A stretch of DNA of 64,000 bases from Laccaria trichodermophora. Lineage: Eukaryota; Basidiomycota; Agaricomycetes; Agaricales; Hydnangiaceae. Both the position numbers and the translations under genes were made by a program. This document shows positions 1-13,067 of the stretch, piece by piece (within the stretch, counting starts at the first letter, position 1; every line of letters begins with the position of its first letter). The notes under the pieces were generated by a model that was not told the origin of the DNA, ran no database searches, and saw only the letters and a program-made list of their open reading frames with translations. Location of the stretch: positions 682,001-746,000 of the forward strand of contig JACTVC010000003.1 in assembly GCA_018417955.1 (NCBI GenBank), read 5' to 3'.

Positions 1-1704
1 TCCTCATCATCCACACCCAACTCCCACGCCTTCTCCAAAAACCCGATAGCGCTCCCCAACGCATCCCGTGCGTCCTCCGCATCCTCCGTATCGAGCACGT
101 CCATATCCCCAGACTCTAATGCACCCTCGAGCTCTTCCGCGCGTGCAGCGCCAACGATCAAACAACACCTTCCACGTGCACGTGCGATGGGTGCCCTCCA
201 CACCTCCATGTCAGCTTCCATCTTCATCTGGCTGAATATACTATCCGACCACGCGCCCCACGTCTGCCTTTCAGAAGGCTCCAACAGCTTTTCAGAGATG
301 AGGAGGACCTCGGAGCCGATGGTGAATAGCTCTTTTGCGCGGGAGAATGAGTCGGGGGGTGTTTTGACTGCGGATGGTGGGCTGGGTGCTGCTCTTGACA
401 AGGATGAGGCGGGAGGTAAGTGGTTAGGATGCGGCATGTGGAATATCCCACGTGAGAACTGGTCCATGGCTAATACGAGCAACTCGTTGGGTGTCGTTGT
501 GGATAGGGACAGTCGACGGGTCGTCACAGGCCTCGAACGATTGATCGCTCCAAATGGACTTGCCTCTGGCCATTTAGGACTATCAGCCAGATACGAAGCG
601 ATGAACGGATCCAGGGGTGCGTTGGGGTTCTCTTCTTTTACTTTTCCCTGACGGGCGAGGAGGTCGTCGGCGAGTGCGACGAGTGTGCGGCCCCACATGA
701 TGGCCATGCGCCAGTCCTCTGGCGCGGATGTGCACCCTTTGCCGTTGACGCGTGTTGGCGAGTTTTCGCCTATTTCAAAGGCGTCGATGGCTGCGAGCCA
801 GTAGGAGACTGCGGTTGTTGGCTCGCCTTCGAGCGCTAGTGTTGGATCTTGCGCGATGATGTTCCCGAAGAAGAAGAGGACGGTGCCGAGGATGGTGTGA
901 AATGCTGTTACGAGGTCGACGCATTTGCTAATGAGGTGGTGTTGGTGATATTTTGAGAAAAAAAGGAGGAAGGGGACAGACCACTTTTTTTCTACTGGTG
1001 GTGGGGTAGGGGGTTTTCGTTTGGGGCGTTCAGAAGACATATATCGTGGCTGCTCATCGTGGAACCAGTTTCGCTCAGGGACGGGGACGGGCTCAGGGAG
1101 CGGGGGTGAGAAAAGAAGAGAGGGGTCGCGGTGGTGGCGAAGAAATCGGTGACATTCGTGTATCACAGCTCGTAAGAGCATCAGCGTCTCCGCTGGGTCA
1201 TCCCCTGATAGACTGGCATATTAGATGTTGCGTAGATCAAGTTGAACAAAAGGTACCTTCGTACTGCTCTGCAGCTTTTGCAAAAAGTTCCTTGAGATCT
1301 CTCCAATCCTCAATAGTATACTCCCCCTCCTCCTGAACAACAATGGGGCTAGGACCCCTCGCTATACTCGAAACATCCATAACTTTCGACCGGGAAGCCC
1401 ACTTGTTTAATCGTTCCGGATGCGGACTATCGCAGCGCCGTGAATAATCCCAATATCTAATCTCCTCCTCGTCGTCCGATGAGTTGTTAGAAAGCGTCTC
1501 ACTGCGATGTCGTTTTCGTGAGTGGAATCGGGTAGGTATACGACGACAACAACTATGCTCGGCGGCTTCGAGTACGTGTAGTGGTGTGTACTCGTCGTCG
1601 TCAATGTCGTCGTCGGTGGTATCTGATGAGTGTTGCTCTTGCTTATCGCGGCGAGAGCCGGTCCCACGGGCCTTCCATAAGCCTCTGGCCCGTTGCCGTT
1701 TCAT
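1..1704 (-). CDS. Nro1/Ett1-like TPR-type nuclear protein (3' end cut by window edge)
   Basis: The minus-strand gene starts at ATG 1704 with MKRQRARGLWKARG, which resembles the basic N-terminus of the Nro1/Ett1 family (MxKRPxGLGKAAxxKK). Exon 1 runs to about 1257, a short intron covers 1256-1205, and exon 2 runs open to the left edge of the window. After the junction the protein reads DDPAETLMLLRAVIHECHRF and later EDWRMAIMWGRTLVALAD and ARGRCCLIVGAARAEELE, which look like the helical repeats of this family. In S. pombe Nro1 regulates Ofd1 (oxygen and sterol response) and in S. cerevisiae Ett1 affects translation termination. An in-frame ATG-less extension upstream to 1779 exists but lacks the family look. 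The C-terminus is missing. The assignment rests on remembered family motifs, so it is good but not certain. Confidence 0.72.
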
Positions 1705-2027
1705 GACACTCTGAGGTTTCGTCGGCGGGGGTGTGTGCTCGATGGCGATGGGGGCGGGGAAAGTGACGGAGACGGGCATGGTGTGGGTTATGGGGGGAAA
1801 TGAAGGAGGGTTCCGTGAATTATATAGCCCTTTTGCCGTTTGTCGTTCCTCTCATCGCCCAAATTCTGGACTGGACCCTGACACAAAAGGCCAGAACAAC
1901 CTATATTTATTTACATCCACCACCCAAGCTGGTTCACCTCGGCACAACGTTCTAGGCCTTTTTTTTATTAATGCATAGCCATGGCCCATGGCCGCCGCAA
2001 ATCCGGCATGTGTCTTATACCGTTATA
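1705..2027. other. Intergenic region between two minus-strand genes
   Basis: No gene is seen here. It holds the 3' end of the peptidase transcript and the presumed promoter of the Nro1-like gene. A T-rich stretch (ttttttttatt near 1960) and small C-rich tracts are present, with no recognisable regulatory motif. Confidence 0.5.
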
Positions 2028-5000
2028 TTATACCCGACGACGACGACCACCTTTGCCCCATTTCTCTACCAAAAATCCTGTCAGATACTCATATATCTCC
2101 CTCTGTGCCCCACGTCGACTAATACTATGGTCACTAAATACCATCGTCAGCGTCCGTCATCATAGCAACCCACACAACTGACCTATCAGTAAACATCCTA
2201 AACCTAAATGTCCGGACCTGGGCCTTGGTAAACATATCCAGCAAATGGGCCGAATTGGCGTAATGCACATTGTCATCGCCACTCCCATGCGCAAGGAGGT
2301 AATCCACCTTGTGGAACCCCGTCACATTCGATATCGACGCATTCACGTATCCACCCGGGTTGAGCTCGGGAAGATTCATATACCGTTCCGTATATATTGA
2401 ATCTAGAGCAAGTGCGGATGAGCTTGTGTCTTTTTTATCTCCTCTCCTCTCCCTTGCCGCTTACCGTACAGACGCCAGCTGGTCACCGGCTAAATAGACG
2501 GAAGGAGAAGGGATCAATGTCAGTACATGATTCTGGAGGTGTCTGGACCAAAAAGGGGCGTACTGCAACCGCCATGGCAAGGCTATGAATCCCGGCATTG
2601 GCCTCGACGACTTTCGAGCTCATGAAGCCCCCATACGACTGCGCAATCAAATCAGCATCGCGATCATCGGTGAAAGAGAGAGAAACGCGATCATCGGCGA
2701 AAGAGATACCAGTAACATCGCGATTTGAAACCAATAGTAATTTAAGAAAGACGAGACTCACCCAGCCCCAGATACCTATCCGCTTCGGATCTACGTATTC
2801 CTTCTTTGCCCAGGCTCTAAGCAAAATAATAAGTGTTGTCAGCAGGAGGATAAATAATGAAAGAAGTCAGAACATGGGGCGAGACCCCACCACATAGCCG
2901 GGTTCCCATCTCCACCAAACGCCCACGAAAAACTCACCTAGCAGCATTAACCTGATCCACAGTTTCCCAATACCCCAAATTCCCTTTGACAGGATTCCTC
3001 AACTTCCGTCCTTTATACCCCGTCCCACGCCCATCCACCACAACGACGATGTACTCCAACCCACAGGCGAGGTATTCGTGCCAGTCTCGGCTGAAGCGCA
3101 GGTCGACGGTTTGCGAGTGGGGGCCGCCGTACCTGGTTATTATAAAGGTTCAATTGGGAAAGAAGAAGGAGAAGGAGGAAGAGGAGAAGAAAGAGGAGAA
3201 GGAGGACATACACACGGAACAAAACAGGATACTTCACCCGCCCCGAATCATCCATCTTCGGAGGGCGTATTTCTTTCACGTTCAACTCTACATCGCATCA
3301 TGTCTTTTTCAGCACTCGCCCTCATCCTCACAAAAGAAAAAGAAAAAGACACACCAAACCCATCACTCAAAAACGTCAAATGCGTAACCGTAGCAGCTTC
3401 ATATTCCAACGTATGGTTTAGAAGCCTTTCGTTCAGTGTTAGAACGTGGTCGAACCCTACAACCCCCACCAACATCAGCATTTTTTTCTTGTAAGCGGGA
3501 AGGAGGCGTACCGGGGTTATCGACCTGCATAACCCTCTGCCAAGGTATCCCCGGTCCTTGATAACTAAGGATATAAAACCCCGCTTGAGGGGAGAAGGAC
3601 ACGGCGTAGAAGGATGGTTTGGACGTGTCTGTCATTGACGTCGGCTCTACTTTTTCGTCTTTTTCATCTTCGGCAGACAACGAGGGTATAGGCACGGAAT
3701 AGAGCTGCCGTTCAATTGACGATGGGTTCGCAGCAAGGAAATACCTTTTTTTTTGTGTCGTTAGCACGGGATACAAAGAAGGAGAAGGAAGAGGAGGAAG
3801 GGGACGTACACCAATCCCCGCTTCTTATCTACAGCCTGAATCCCACCCGTCACTTCCCACTCCCCCGAAGTGAGGAACGTGGGGGTACTAGAAGTGGCAG
3901 GACTGAAGAGGGCAATGTGGTTGTACCCTTCTTTGGTGGGCACGATGTCTAGATAAGCGTCTCCGTCTAGGTCTAAGGAGGAGAGGGGGTATATCGTTTG
4001 TTCCTACACCACCATCAGCATTTTCCTTGTTGCAGAGAAAGGAAGAAGGGACAAAAGACAAACGCACATTATCAATCCATCCACTATCCCCCTCCTCCCC
4101 CTCCCTCCCCAACCTCCTCACAACCCTCCCTCGTGCTCTCACAAACGCATCAACATCATCCAAATCAAAAATCAACACATTCCCATCATCCGCGTTCCTA
4201 TTAACCTCTTTAAGCACCAAACTCCCATTACCAACCCACGCAACTTCCAAAACGACACTATCCTCCACTGGCCGTCGACCATCCCAATCCAAAGTGAGTG
4301 TTTCTTCTTCCGGTGGTACTTGATCGGCGTCACCACCGAGATCAGAAACTTTTTCAAGGTACCGTCCTAAATCGAATACATGTACCGATACAAGCGGGTT
4401 ATGATACCCCGGTTTAGGGTACTTCATAACCACGTCCGTAGTATACGGTACCACAGCATTAGCGTCCTCTGTGGGGTTATATATCGGAAACTTGAATTCC
4501 TCTACAAGCGTCTCGTCGAATGATAAGAATGCGAGTTTGGTAGAAGTTGGAGACCACCAGAGTGCAGAGTCTGAAGAAAAGATTTCTTCTTCGTATACCC
4601 AGTCGGGGACGCCGTGGAAGAGGGAGGCGTTGCCTGTTGATGTTATGCGGATGGGTTTGATGGTGGGTCTGTTTTGTTTGTTGAGTGCAGTGAGATTGAG
4701 AATGAGAAGGGGGAGAGGAGGAGGGGGCTTACGATGCGGATGGGAGGATGTAGAGGTCGTTGTCTGTTACGTAGGCTATGGCTTCTCCTGTGGGTGACCA
4801 TGTTGCAAAGGCCGTTCGGGAGGGGTGAGAGGGGGGTGTGATGGGGTGGGTGGTTTTGGCTGCGATGTTGTGTACGTAGTAGTTGCCGAAACTTGACCAG
4901 CGCCATTGCTTCGAAAGTCGTCAGTCAAGTTAGAAAGCAGGTGGAGGTACTTACTTTACGGTAGTCGACCTTGATGAGGATGTATTTCATGTCGGGTGAG

Positions 5001-5758
5001 ACTTTCCAGTCGCCCATGTACAACTCGTTTCCGTTTTCCTGTGTAAGATTAGTAGAGTAACACGATATGTGGGTGGGGCGCGTACATCTTTCACATCGCG
5101 GAAGGCTACCAGATTCTTCGTAATGCCAGTCTTCAAGTCGACAAGTCTAATGTATCCCCCTGCTGATTCGGAGTAAACACCATCACCAGCTATACCAACA
5201 AAATGCGTCTCAGCAAGCGGAACACAGGAAAATGGAGAACAAACCTTCGGGAACCCAGTTAAGATGATGCCTCTGCGAACCAAACGTCCCATTGAAAATA
5301 TGGTCCATAGTAATTTTCCGAGCTCCAACGACGCGACGGTACGATGCGCCCACGTAAGTGAACGCACCGATGATGCCAATGGCAGCAGCCAGCCCAATGA
5401 GTATGACGAGCGCGATAATGAGCTTGCGCAGGGAATTGGACTTGTGCTTGGGTCAGTCAGTCCAGCATAGCCGAAACATACAATATACACTTACATGATG
5501 TCGTTCTGCACTCGCACCACGCCGTCCGGGACTGTGTCCGCCCATCTCTGCCATCCCAGGACTCCCCGGGACATCTTTATCGGAGCCTGAGCCCAACAAT
5601 GACTCTTCCTCGTCGTCTGAGCTGGGAGGGTCGAAGGTCCCTTCGCCGTAGTAGATTGTTGGTCTCACTATTAGAGGGTCGACATGCGCTTCGCGTGGGT
5701 GGGTGGAGGGCCCAGGTTGAGTGTGGTCTGCGTCCGAGTCATCAGTGGGTATAGGCAT
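2028..5758 (-). CDS. Membrane dipeptidyl aminopeptidase, S9B family (Dap2/Ste13 type)
   Basis: This is a type II membrane serine peptidase that removes X-Pro or X-Ala dipeptides; in yeast Dap2 is vacuolar and Ste13 is in the late Golgi, and I cannot tell which role applies. It starts at ATG 5758 (MPIPTDDSDAD) with an acidic cytosolic tail of about 88 residues. One membrane segment follows (LIIALVILIGLAAAIGIIGA) after the first intron, then the beta-propeller and the hydrolase domain. The catalytic serine lies in GW-SYGG, interrupted by an intron (about 2650-2770) directly before the Ser codon. The Asp lies in GSGDDNVH, and the His in DSDHSIS on the last exon, reached through a second intron at about 2105-2160. 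The stop is at 2028-2030. There are about ten or more exons, all joinable with GT..AG introns, and no disabling change was seen. The start lies 78 bp from the divergent SYS1 start. Confidence 0.9.
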
Positions 5759-5836
5759 GGGTGGTGATGGTGAGGTTGGAGAGGTAAAACCTAACCCTAG
5801 TTAAAGGTTCTTTCTCCTTCCCTTACCACGATAATT
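5759..5836. promoter_or_regulatory. Short shared divergent promoter (peptidase / SYS1)
   Basis: Only 78 bp separate the two start codons, which point away from each other, so the upstream elements of both genes must overlap or lie in the first exons. No TATA box is evident. This is inferred from geometry alone. Confidence 0.5.
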
Positions 5837-6678
5837 ATGGCGCCTCAAAAGACAAGTTCGAATTGGGATCCTGTTCTTCTTATTTCTCAGGTAGGCTTCG
5901 TTTTACAGAAAATGTCAGATACTTAACAACGCCTAGATTGTATCAATGCAAACGTTACACTACCTAACACTATCCATCATAATCCCTCCCCTTCTAAGCC
6001 TATTCGCAGACCCAACATCACTAAACTACGAAGGTGGCCCTGCTAACGTCGGTCAGTCCCTATCCATCCCTCCCTCTCCTTCCCCCCTTCTCAAAAACTC
6101 AAAAACAGGCATGATAATGGACTGGCGAGAAATGGCAGGCCGACCCACAGTACGAGGAACATACGGCGGTGAACGCTGGACGTCATACACCCAATGGGCC
6201 TGGAGCGGGGGTAAGAAAGTCGGGTATGGGTGGGAAGAAGATCGGTGGGATGGGCGGACGGATCCTATGAGGGGGTGGATCATCGCTGGGTGTTGGTTGG
6301 TTGCTTGTTCTGCCGAGTACGTCCTTCTTTCTCCCTCCCTTCCTCCCTTGCTCTCTCCACCCACTCACGAAAAAAAAAAACAGCATATACTACCTATACA
6401 CACTAATCCGGCGCCCCCGACTCATCCTCGACTTCGCACTGACACTGGTATTCAACCATCTAGTACTAACGACGTACTACTCCGCCACGCTACCCACCTC
6501 TTTCTTTTTTTGGTTGGTACTGTTGGGCGGGTCGGCGGTGATGGTGGTGGTGGCTGAGCAGCTGTGTGTGAAGAGGGAGATGAGGGAGGGGTTGAGTGTG
6601 GTTAATGTGCGGCCTGATCCTGAGGATGCGGAGGTGGATGAGATGGAGATGGGTGGCTTGTTGCCGAGGAGGGATTGA
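5837..6678 (+). CDS. SYS1: Sys1-like Golgi integral membrane protein
   Basis: The start at ATG 5837 gives MAPQKTSSNWDPVLLISQ, then a first intron (about 5891-5938), then IVSMQTLHYLTLS. The WDP..LI.QIVS.Q..HYL signature is characteristic of Sys1, the Golgi four-pass protein that recruits the Arl3/ARFRP1 GTPase. Further introns lie at about 6051-6110 and 6317-6382. Four hydrophobic segments are visible: around MQTLHYLTLSIIIPPLLSLF, WIIAGCWLVACSA, ALTLVFNHLVLTTYY and FFFWLVLLGGSAVMVVVAEQ. The tail is acidic and cytosolic (DPEDAEVDEMEMGGLLPRRD), ending at TGA 6676-6678. The loop between segments 1 and 2 is long and rich in W, G and R, which looks lineage-specific. The product is about 210 residues, near the family size. 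Confidence 0.9.
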
Positions 6679-6837
6679 TGGGTTGAGACGAGATTAACGG
6701 CATTGCTTGCATTAGAAGGACGAGGATGTGCGTTGCTTACCTGGTCTTTTCTTTCTTGCTTTTCTTTGCTTGCCGAGCCGCTGACGCGTTTTTCTGTCAA
6801 GCAGACTCATGTCGCGCCATGTCATGTATTTCTAGAC
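6679..6837. other. SYS1 3' flank
   Basis: This is 3' untranslated or intergenic sequence with no gene seen. Its end (about 6800-6870) already belongs to the repeat family described next. Confidence 0.4.
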
Positions 6838-8010
6838 GAACCTATAACGATTTATATACCTCAACTTGGTTGCGTGTCTCCTGCCTCGATATCTCACTAT
6901 TCGGTGCTTTGATGAGATCCTCCTCAATCGACGGTGTAACAGCAGGCGTTTCGAAATGTTGCTCAGGCAGGCCTTCTCTTGCTTTCATTTCTTTTCAATG
7001 ACCTTTTTAGGCAGAGTCGTATGACGTATTTCTGGATGAATCTTACGGATGGGTACTCGTCCAAGTGTCACTCATCTTGAACCGTTATCCATTTTCTCCT
7101 GACTTCTTCATGGGCGTTATCGATTAATGGCTCGTTGCCTTCTTGAGGATCTGCGGTATAATACAAAACTCACTCAGGCAGGCCTTTCCTTGCCCATCTC
7201 GTTTTTCGCTGAATTACACATAGTGCCTCTAGCCTCGCTTGATTGTATGTGGACTTTATTTATTACTCAGGAAAGCCTTTATGAATTGTTGTCGGATTGC
7301 GTTCCTGCTGAATCACTAATTTATCATGTTATTTCCAGATAAACTGATGTTTTATACCAGCAGGTTATTTCTTGTTCAGAATAGCAGGTTTGAGGGCCCA
7401 AGAATTAGCCAATCTTCGTCGCACAATAACGAACCTACAACGATGTCTATATCTCAACTTGGTTGCATGTCTCCTGCCCGTATTTTTCACTAATCGGTGC
7501 TTGCAAGATCCTACTTAATCGATGCAGGCATTTCGAAACGTTACTCAGGCAGGCCTTCCCTTGGTTGCATTTCGTTTCAATGACCTATGATTATTTTACG
7601 CAGAGTCGTACGACGCATTTCTGGATGAATTACACGGGTACTTGTGCAAGTGTCATTATAATCTTGCCCGTTCTCCGTTTTCTCATGACTTGGTTATGGA
7701 GTGTACGGCGTCCATGGGGTGTATATCAGAGCTTAACGTCACAGGCAGGCCTTTCCTTGCCGCATCTCGTTTTTCGCTGAATCACCTCTAGCCTCACTTA
7801 ATTGCGTAGCAGACTTCAATCATCACTCAGGCAAGCCATTATTACTGTGGTTGGATTGCGTTTCCTATTTATTATGCTTCGGAGCAGACTCATCTTATTT
7901 TCGGATAAACCGATGTTTTATACCAGGCCCCGGGAAGCTCAGGCCCATTTCTTGTTCAAAAATAGCGGATTTGAGGGCCCGAAAATTAGCCAATGTTCGT
8001 CCTAGAATAC
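6802..8010. repeat. Two diverged direct repeats of about 570-590 bp
   Basis: Unit 1 (about 6838-7430) and unit 2 (about 7431-8005) share the same order of blocks. These are an AACCTAYAACGAT..CTCAACTTGGTTGCRTGTCTCCTGC block (6838 and 7430), a GCAGAGTCGTAYGACG block (7012 and 7601), a GCAGGCCTTTCCTTG block (7178 and 7742), and an ATTAGCCAATSTTCGTC block (7404 and 7987). They are diverged by point changes and small indels, and no reading frame is conserved between them. A related, more decayed third copy begins near 8417, with further traces around 8712-8830. I recognise no transposon gene in it. Confidence 0.75.
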
Positions 8011-11000
8011 CTAGCGGATCTGGGGCGACTTCAACCCCAGGTTTTTCTACGAAAAGCGGATTTGACGGCGTAATTGGGCGTCGAATTTTTGGAATAACAT
8101 CCGTCAGTCATCGTGGAGAGGTCACTGCTGGCGACGAAGAGAAGAAATGCGGATTTCGTTGGCAAGTGACTAGTGACTATAATCTTCTGTTTCTGGGGCC
8201 GAACTTTCATGTCGTCAAATTCACAGGAAGCTTCCATTTATACGAATCACAGACCCTTGTCCAAAATTTCAGATTTAAGCTTGCAAACGTGGTGCGGACA
8301 AACAATGGCGGAGCTACTGGGGGCTTTTACACCTTGCCTGCGCAACCCGGTTACTTGATTGGTTATGTCATTTCGTCTCTCGAGGATGAACTTCTCAGTA
8401 ACACCTTTTTTCAAGCAGACTACGCCATGTATCATTAGGCGAACCTATAACAATTCATCTATCTCGCTTGCACAATCCCTACTTTGAACTCTGGTCCAGT
8501 CTACGCGTACTTAAGCAAGAGGCTGTCATATGCCACTTTCGCTCATTTCGCCAAAGGCCAGCTATCACACGCCTACATCTCGCCCACGCTTTTTCTTGTT
8601 CACGAGCGTTCAGGCAAAGGTCATCTTGCGGTCTGTCCCACGTCCGACGTTCGCTTGTTTGTTTGCGTGGCGTCTCCAGCATCAGTACATGCCTCAATTT
8701 TTCTGTTGATGGGTGCTTCCTCCTAATTCTCGGGTCCATCAGAAACCCACTCAATCAACGGTGGTGCTCCAAACATTCCTAGAGCAGGCCCGCCTTTTCG
8801 TCGTTGCATTTCGTTTCTCGCCAAAGAACCGACAATCCATTTTTGTAACGCACACCCATTTCTCAGTGCTGATGGCGACGTCTATTCCTCCTGCGCCCTC
8901 TTACTGGTGAAATCTGAACTCTGGCCCATTCGTGGATGCTTGAACGACAAGAATCAGCCCAGGAAGGACCCTGCTGCTCTCCCTCACGTCATTGTTTGGC
9001 TGGATTGTGTCCGGCTTCAGCGCCCAATCACCGCTCGCCTCTCAGTTTTTTTGCCGACTGGCGCTTGCTCAAAAATCTCGGGTATGGCGGCACCCCCGCT
9101 TACCCCACAGCGTACTCAGCGGATGTTCCAAAACGTATCATTTGTTCTCACTCGCTCCCACTGAATCATGAGGAGCTGTCTTGATTGACGCAGACACATA
9201 CACTCTATGCACACATCAGGCTACATGCGTTCTAAAACATACTAGTTGCTCTCACTCACCCCCGAACATTAGGAAACTATCCCCATCGAGACCCTCCCTG
9301 GCATCCTTGAGGAGCCTTGAGGCTTGCCTGTTGGATGGTCCCTTCAAGATCCGGATACAAATTGGAAATGCTGAAATTTTTGAAATTTTCTCGCACAAGA
9401 AAATTTCTTAGTACGGCGTTCTAAGAATCTTCGCTTTCTCTGCCGACTATCCCCTCTGCTAAGCGCCTTTCCAGCAGGGTGGTGCTTTCCAACTCCGAGT
9501 CCTCCCCGTTTTTCCGGAAACGTCGGAAAACCTGGGAGCTACTTACCCGATGGACCCGCGTTGGGCATAATTATCCCTTCCTCAATTGCAAAGAGAAACA
9601 TGCGAGTCTAAACGTGCTTAGACGAGTGCTTTAATATCCATGGTGTCGAATGAAAATGGTCTCGACGACTTCAGTACCCTTCTTTGACTATGTGCCAACT
9701 TTTCCGACTTGGGCTAGCTGTCGCTGCACAGCAGGAACAATCTTTCCTTCTCGTCGAACTGTCGAGCTAGCAGGCGCCTCGTCTTGGGTTTCCTATGGAC
9801 TGATCTGACAAGGTCAAGTCGTTATCCCTGTTCTGCCGGTCGAGGACCGTAATATTCACATCTTTCGCGCAGTTTGTTCAAGATGTTTATCTACTTAATT
9901 GTCACGCTGACATCGTTCGCGTTTGGATCCGCAGCTGTACTAGGTACCTTGGGGTGTTCAGACTGTGCAAATGAGATGCATTTCAAGCAATCTTGGCTGT
10001 GCTCGGTAGAAGAGAGTCAACAAAAGGAAGATCTGCTCCCACACTTCGTTCAACCCTTGCCCAAGTCCAGTAATTAATCAGAACAAACTGTCCCGGTCAT
10101 GAATGGCAGCCAAGCCTCTCGTCGGATTTGACCTGCTCTCCCCGCATCATATTCATTTTGACGAACAGCGCATCTCTGACTATGGCGACTTTTTTGGTTC
10201 TATGAAGCTTCGACCATCAGCGTACGTACTTTGATAATCTGTCGTATGGTCATTGATGGGGCTTCTACTAATTATCGACGGTCCTGTCCCATCGCCCATT
10301 CCATTTGACACTTTCTCTGTCGTTCTCTGCAGGGTCACTATATTGTGACGTCCTCAGCAAAGGACAAGACTCCGGCCGATAGTCCTCCCTTTTTGACGCC
10401 ACTGATGACTACTATTGCCTTGGCTCCATAGGTTCATACTTGCTATCCATGGACGAAAATGTGCATCGTCTCAACTCACTACAAAGTCATGAGGACTTTT
10501 CATTCTCCAGTAATTTCCTCGTTTACCGTGCGTTCTTGTCATTTACATTGTCACTTAACGTCCCTAACAATGCGGCCGTGACTACAGTACTAGTAGTATG
10601 AAGGCCTCCAAAAGGGCTTCCTCAACGATAATGGCATATAATGATAGCAGCCGTGCCTTGCATTTTCATCTCCGCCGTCAGGATCAACATCGCCCCCACT
10701 TTGAACGGTCCGAACTAATTTTCCCTTCGTCATTTTTGTAAGAAGTTCAACCATGCAGGCTTTCATTTGCAATAATATAGGTCTTCGGCTTCAATAACAG
10801 CTTTCATCGGTTGTTTCCCGGAGCGCAAATTACATAGGTCATAGCATCATGTTCCTATAATGCACCACATTCACGGTTCGGGATTTATTGATACATGCTA
10901 CGTCTTCGGCGGCGCGAAGGGGGATGCGCCCAGTATACTTGTTGACCGGAAATCTTCATCATTGATGAAAACTTGAATGGTAGTATTGCGAAGCTCGCTT

Positions 11001-13067
11001 CTTGCAGTGGTAGCTGTGCATCATCCTTTTTCGTCGAAAATTTATGGCTTCCATTCGGACTCTCCATTCTGGGGTGCGCCCTAAGCAAGTAGAGCTATCC
11101 TTCTCCATTATGGGTCGAATTTGCAATACGTCGGTTCTTGATCAGTATTGAATGCTTTTTGCTATTAGAGGCGTGGGCGGGCGCCAATCAATCGCAAATA
11201 TTCCAACCACTTTTGCGTTATCGATGCGATTCGATGGTTAACATCACGGTTCCGACAGTCATATGTTCGCGTACGCATCAATAATGGGCTTGCCAACCGT
11301 AATTTCTGACTCGCGATTTCGTTAAAGGTTCGTCAGATGCTGTAAATGTCTCCGATTTTGACGCGTTTTTGATTTCGACCTGCGCGCTCACAGCCAATCT
11401 GTATAATCGGGCAAGGAGATGGATGCCAATCTTGAATTTTAATCTCGATCAGCGCAGCGATTGTCGATCATCTGAGGTTTGTTCAACAGCTTTACGCAAC
11501 TCGGGGATTTATTGCTTATATGCGCACCGAAAGAATGCTATCAAAGTGGTGAGCCATAGTCTCGGTCGACAAAAATGCCCACTTCCGCGTGAAACGACGC
11601 CAAGTATCGAAAATTGGTCAAGTAAATTCCAGACTGCGAAACGCTGAGGTTTTATTTCTTCATGTTATTGTTGATACACCGTTTCTCCGAGGCGTATCCA
11701 GGCGATCTGCTACCCCGCACTTGAACTATCGGACGGCTCACTGGAACTTATATCCGTTCTGGGACTTCTTATCACGGCGGCCCTTTTTCTACATGACCTC
11801 CAGCTGTGCCTTCGTTCATTCGGACTCCAGGTTTCTCGATCAATTCCCAAGTGACCCATTACCCAGGATTGTGAAAAAAAAGACGATTACGTCAAACCTT
11901 GGACTCAGGCTTGGTATCATTCCAAGTTTGTGAAGTCGTTTGTCAAATGACTGGAATTCTTTAACACGGAAGCGTGGGGATGCCTCGGAGTCAAGGTTAC
12001 TTCCAGCTCATTTGCCTAAAGAGGTGCTGCTGGCTACACGCCGGTGAAGGCTTTCACCTGTAATATGCACTAGACTCACAGGCTTACGCCGGCTCAAGAC
12101 TCGCAGCAGTGCGAACCAGCCGTCAGTGGCGTTGCTTGGTCCCATTGCCAAATTTGCCGTAAGTATCTGAGGCTTCAATCGCCTATAACCAGGAGAATGG
12201 TGAGGCTCTTCGGCTGTTCCTCGCCTGCGGGATACTGGGGTCAACTCGAGTCTACGATTTTGGGAACGCGCGACACCAGTGTGGTTACGTCGGTCCTACT
12301 CTCCACGACTTCCTAAAATCTTCCGTTCTGTGTCACGGACGGTGTGTGCGCACGCAGGAAGTATATGGGGGTTCGTATTTGTTTTTCATGTGACCCGTGA
12401 TATGCCTGGCGTGATGGCAATAATTAGATCCCCTTTTACTTTGCATCAAGAGGCGTACTGGGATGAACTACGGTACGGCTACCACCATAAATGACTGCTG
12501 AAGCTACTTCCTGATGCATTGTGACTCAAATTGTTCGGTGTCACTGACTTGCAATGACTTCCTCGGCTATTTAGGGCATTCACCCACGTTGTGTCCATTT
12601 GCTGATCTGGTAGTTCAGGGTCCCATCAAGTTATTGGGGCACCAGGAAATTCGAATGCCGCATTGAGCGCCACTGTTCAGGCTTCAGCTGAAGGATGCCT
12701 GGCAAAACGTAAGTACTTAGCGCCGAAAGGCATTGGACATTAGGCAACGGCTAAAGCTCTAGCGAAGAACGCAGGGCGTATAGACTGAAGAGCGTGGTTG
12801 TGAAACGGGTACTAGGCGCTTGTGACCAATCTTGGATCCAAGATGCGGCAGTCTTAGACGATCGCACGTTCAGAGGTGTCATCGGGAAAACGAAGATTGA
12901 AAGGGTCCGTTGAGCCCGCGGTTCTTCTTAGGCCTTTACCCTGTCTCAATCTTCGATGCGGTGACACGAGGCCCACCTTGCATCAAAACCCATATAAGGC
13001 GCTGCATAATTTTTTGTTGACCCCTCTCCTTTCTTGTCCTTTTGCTTGTCATCCCCACTCGCCCGCC
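8011..13067. other. Gene-poor stretch of about 5 kb
   Basis: I see no convincing gene here. The stretch has many short open frames in all directions and no family motif. Traces of the upstream repeat occur at 8417-8480 and 8712-8830, and the phrase TGAACTCTGGYCC recurs at about 8485 and 8913. A 9-bp perfect hairpin sits at 9382-9407 (GAAATTTTC, 8-nt loop, GAAAATTTC). A 68-codon frame at 9874-10077 begins with a hydrophobic, signal-peptide-like segment, but nothing else supports it. The sequence looks like old, decayed repeat or pseudogene DNA. Confidence 0.5.

Noticed and set aside
187..651. 154-codon plus-strand frame at the left edge
   Set aside because: It is antisense to the well-supported Nro1/Ett1-like exon.
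7851..8438. 195-codon open frame in the gene desert
   Set aside because: It has no early ATG, crosses the diverged repeat units, is not conserved between them and has no family motif.
9874..10077. Possible small secreted protein with signal-like N-terminus
   Set aside because: Only 68 codons with no splice or neighbour support; a hydrophobic start alone is not enough in 5 kb of non-coding sequence.
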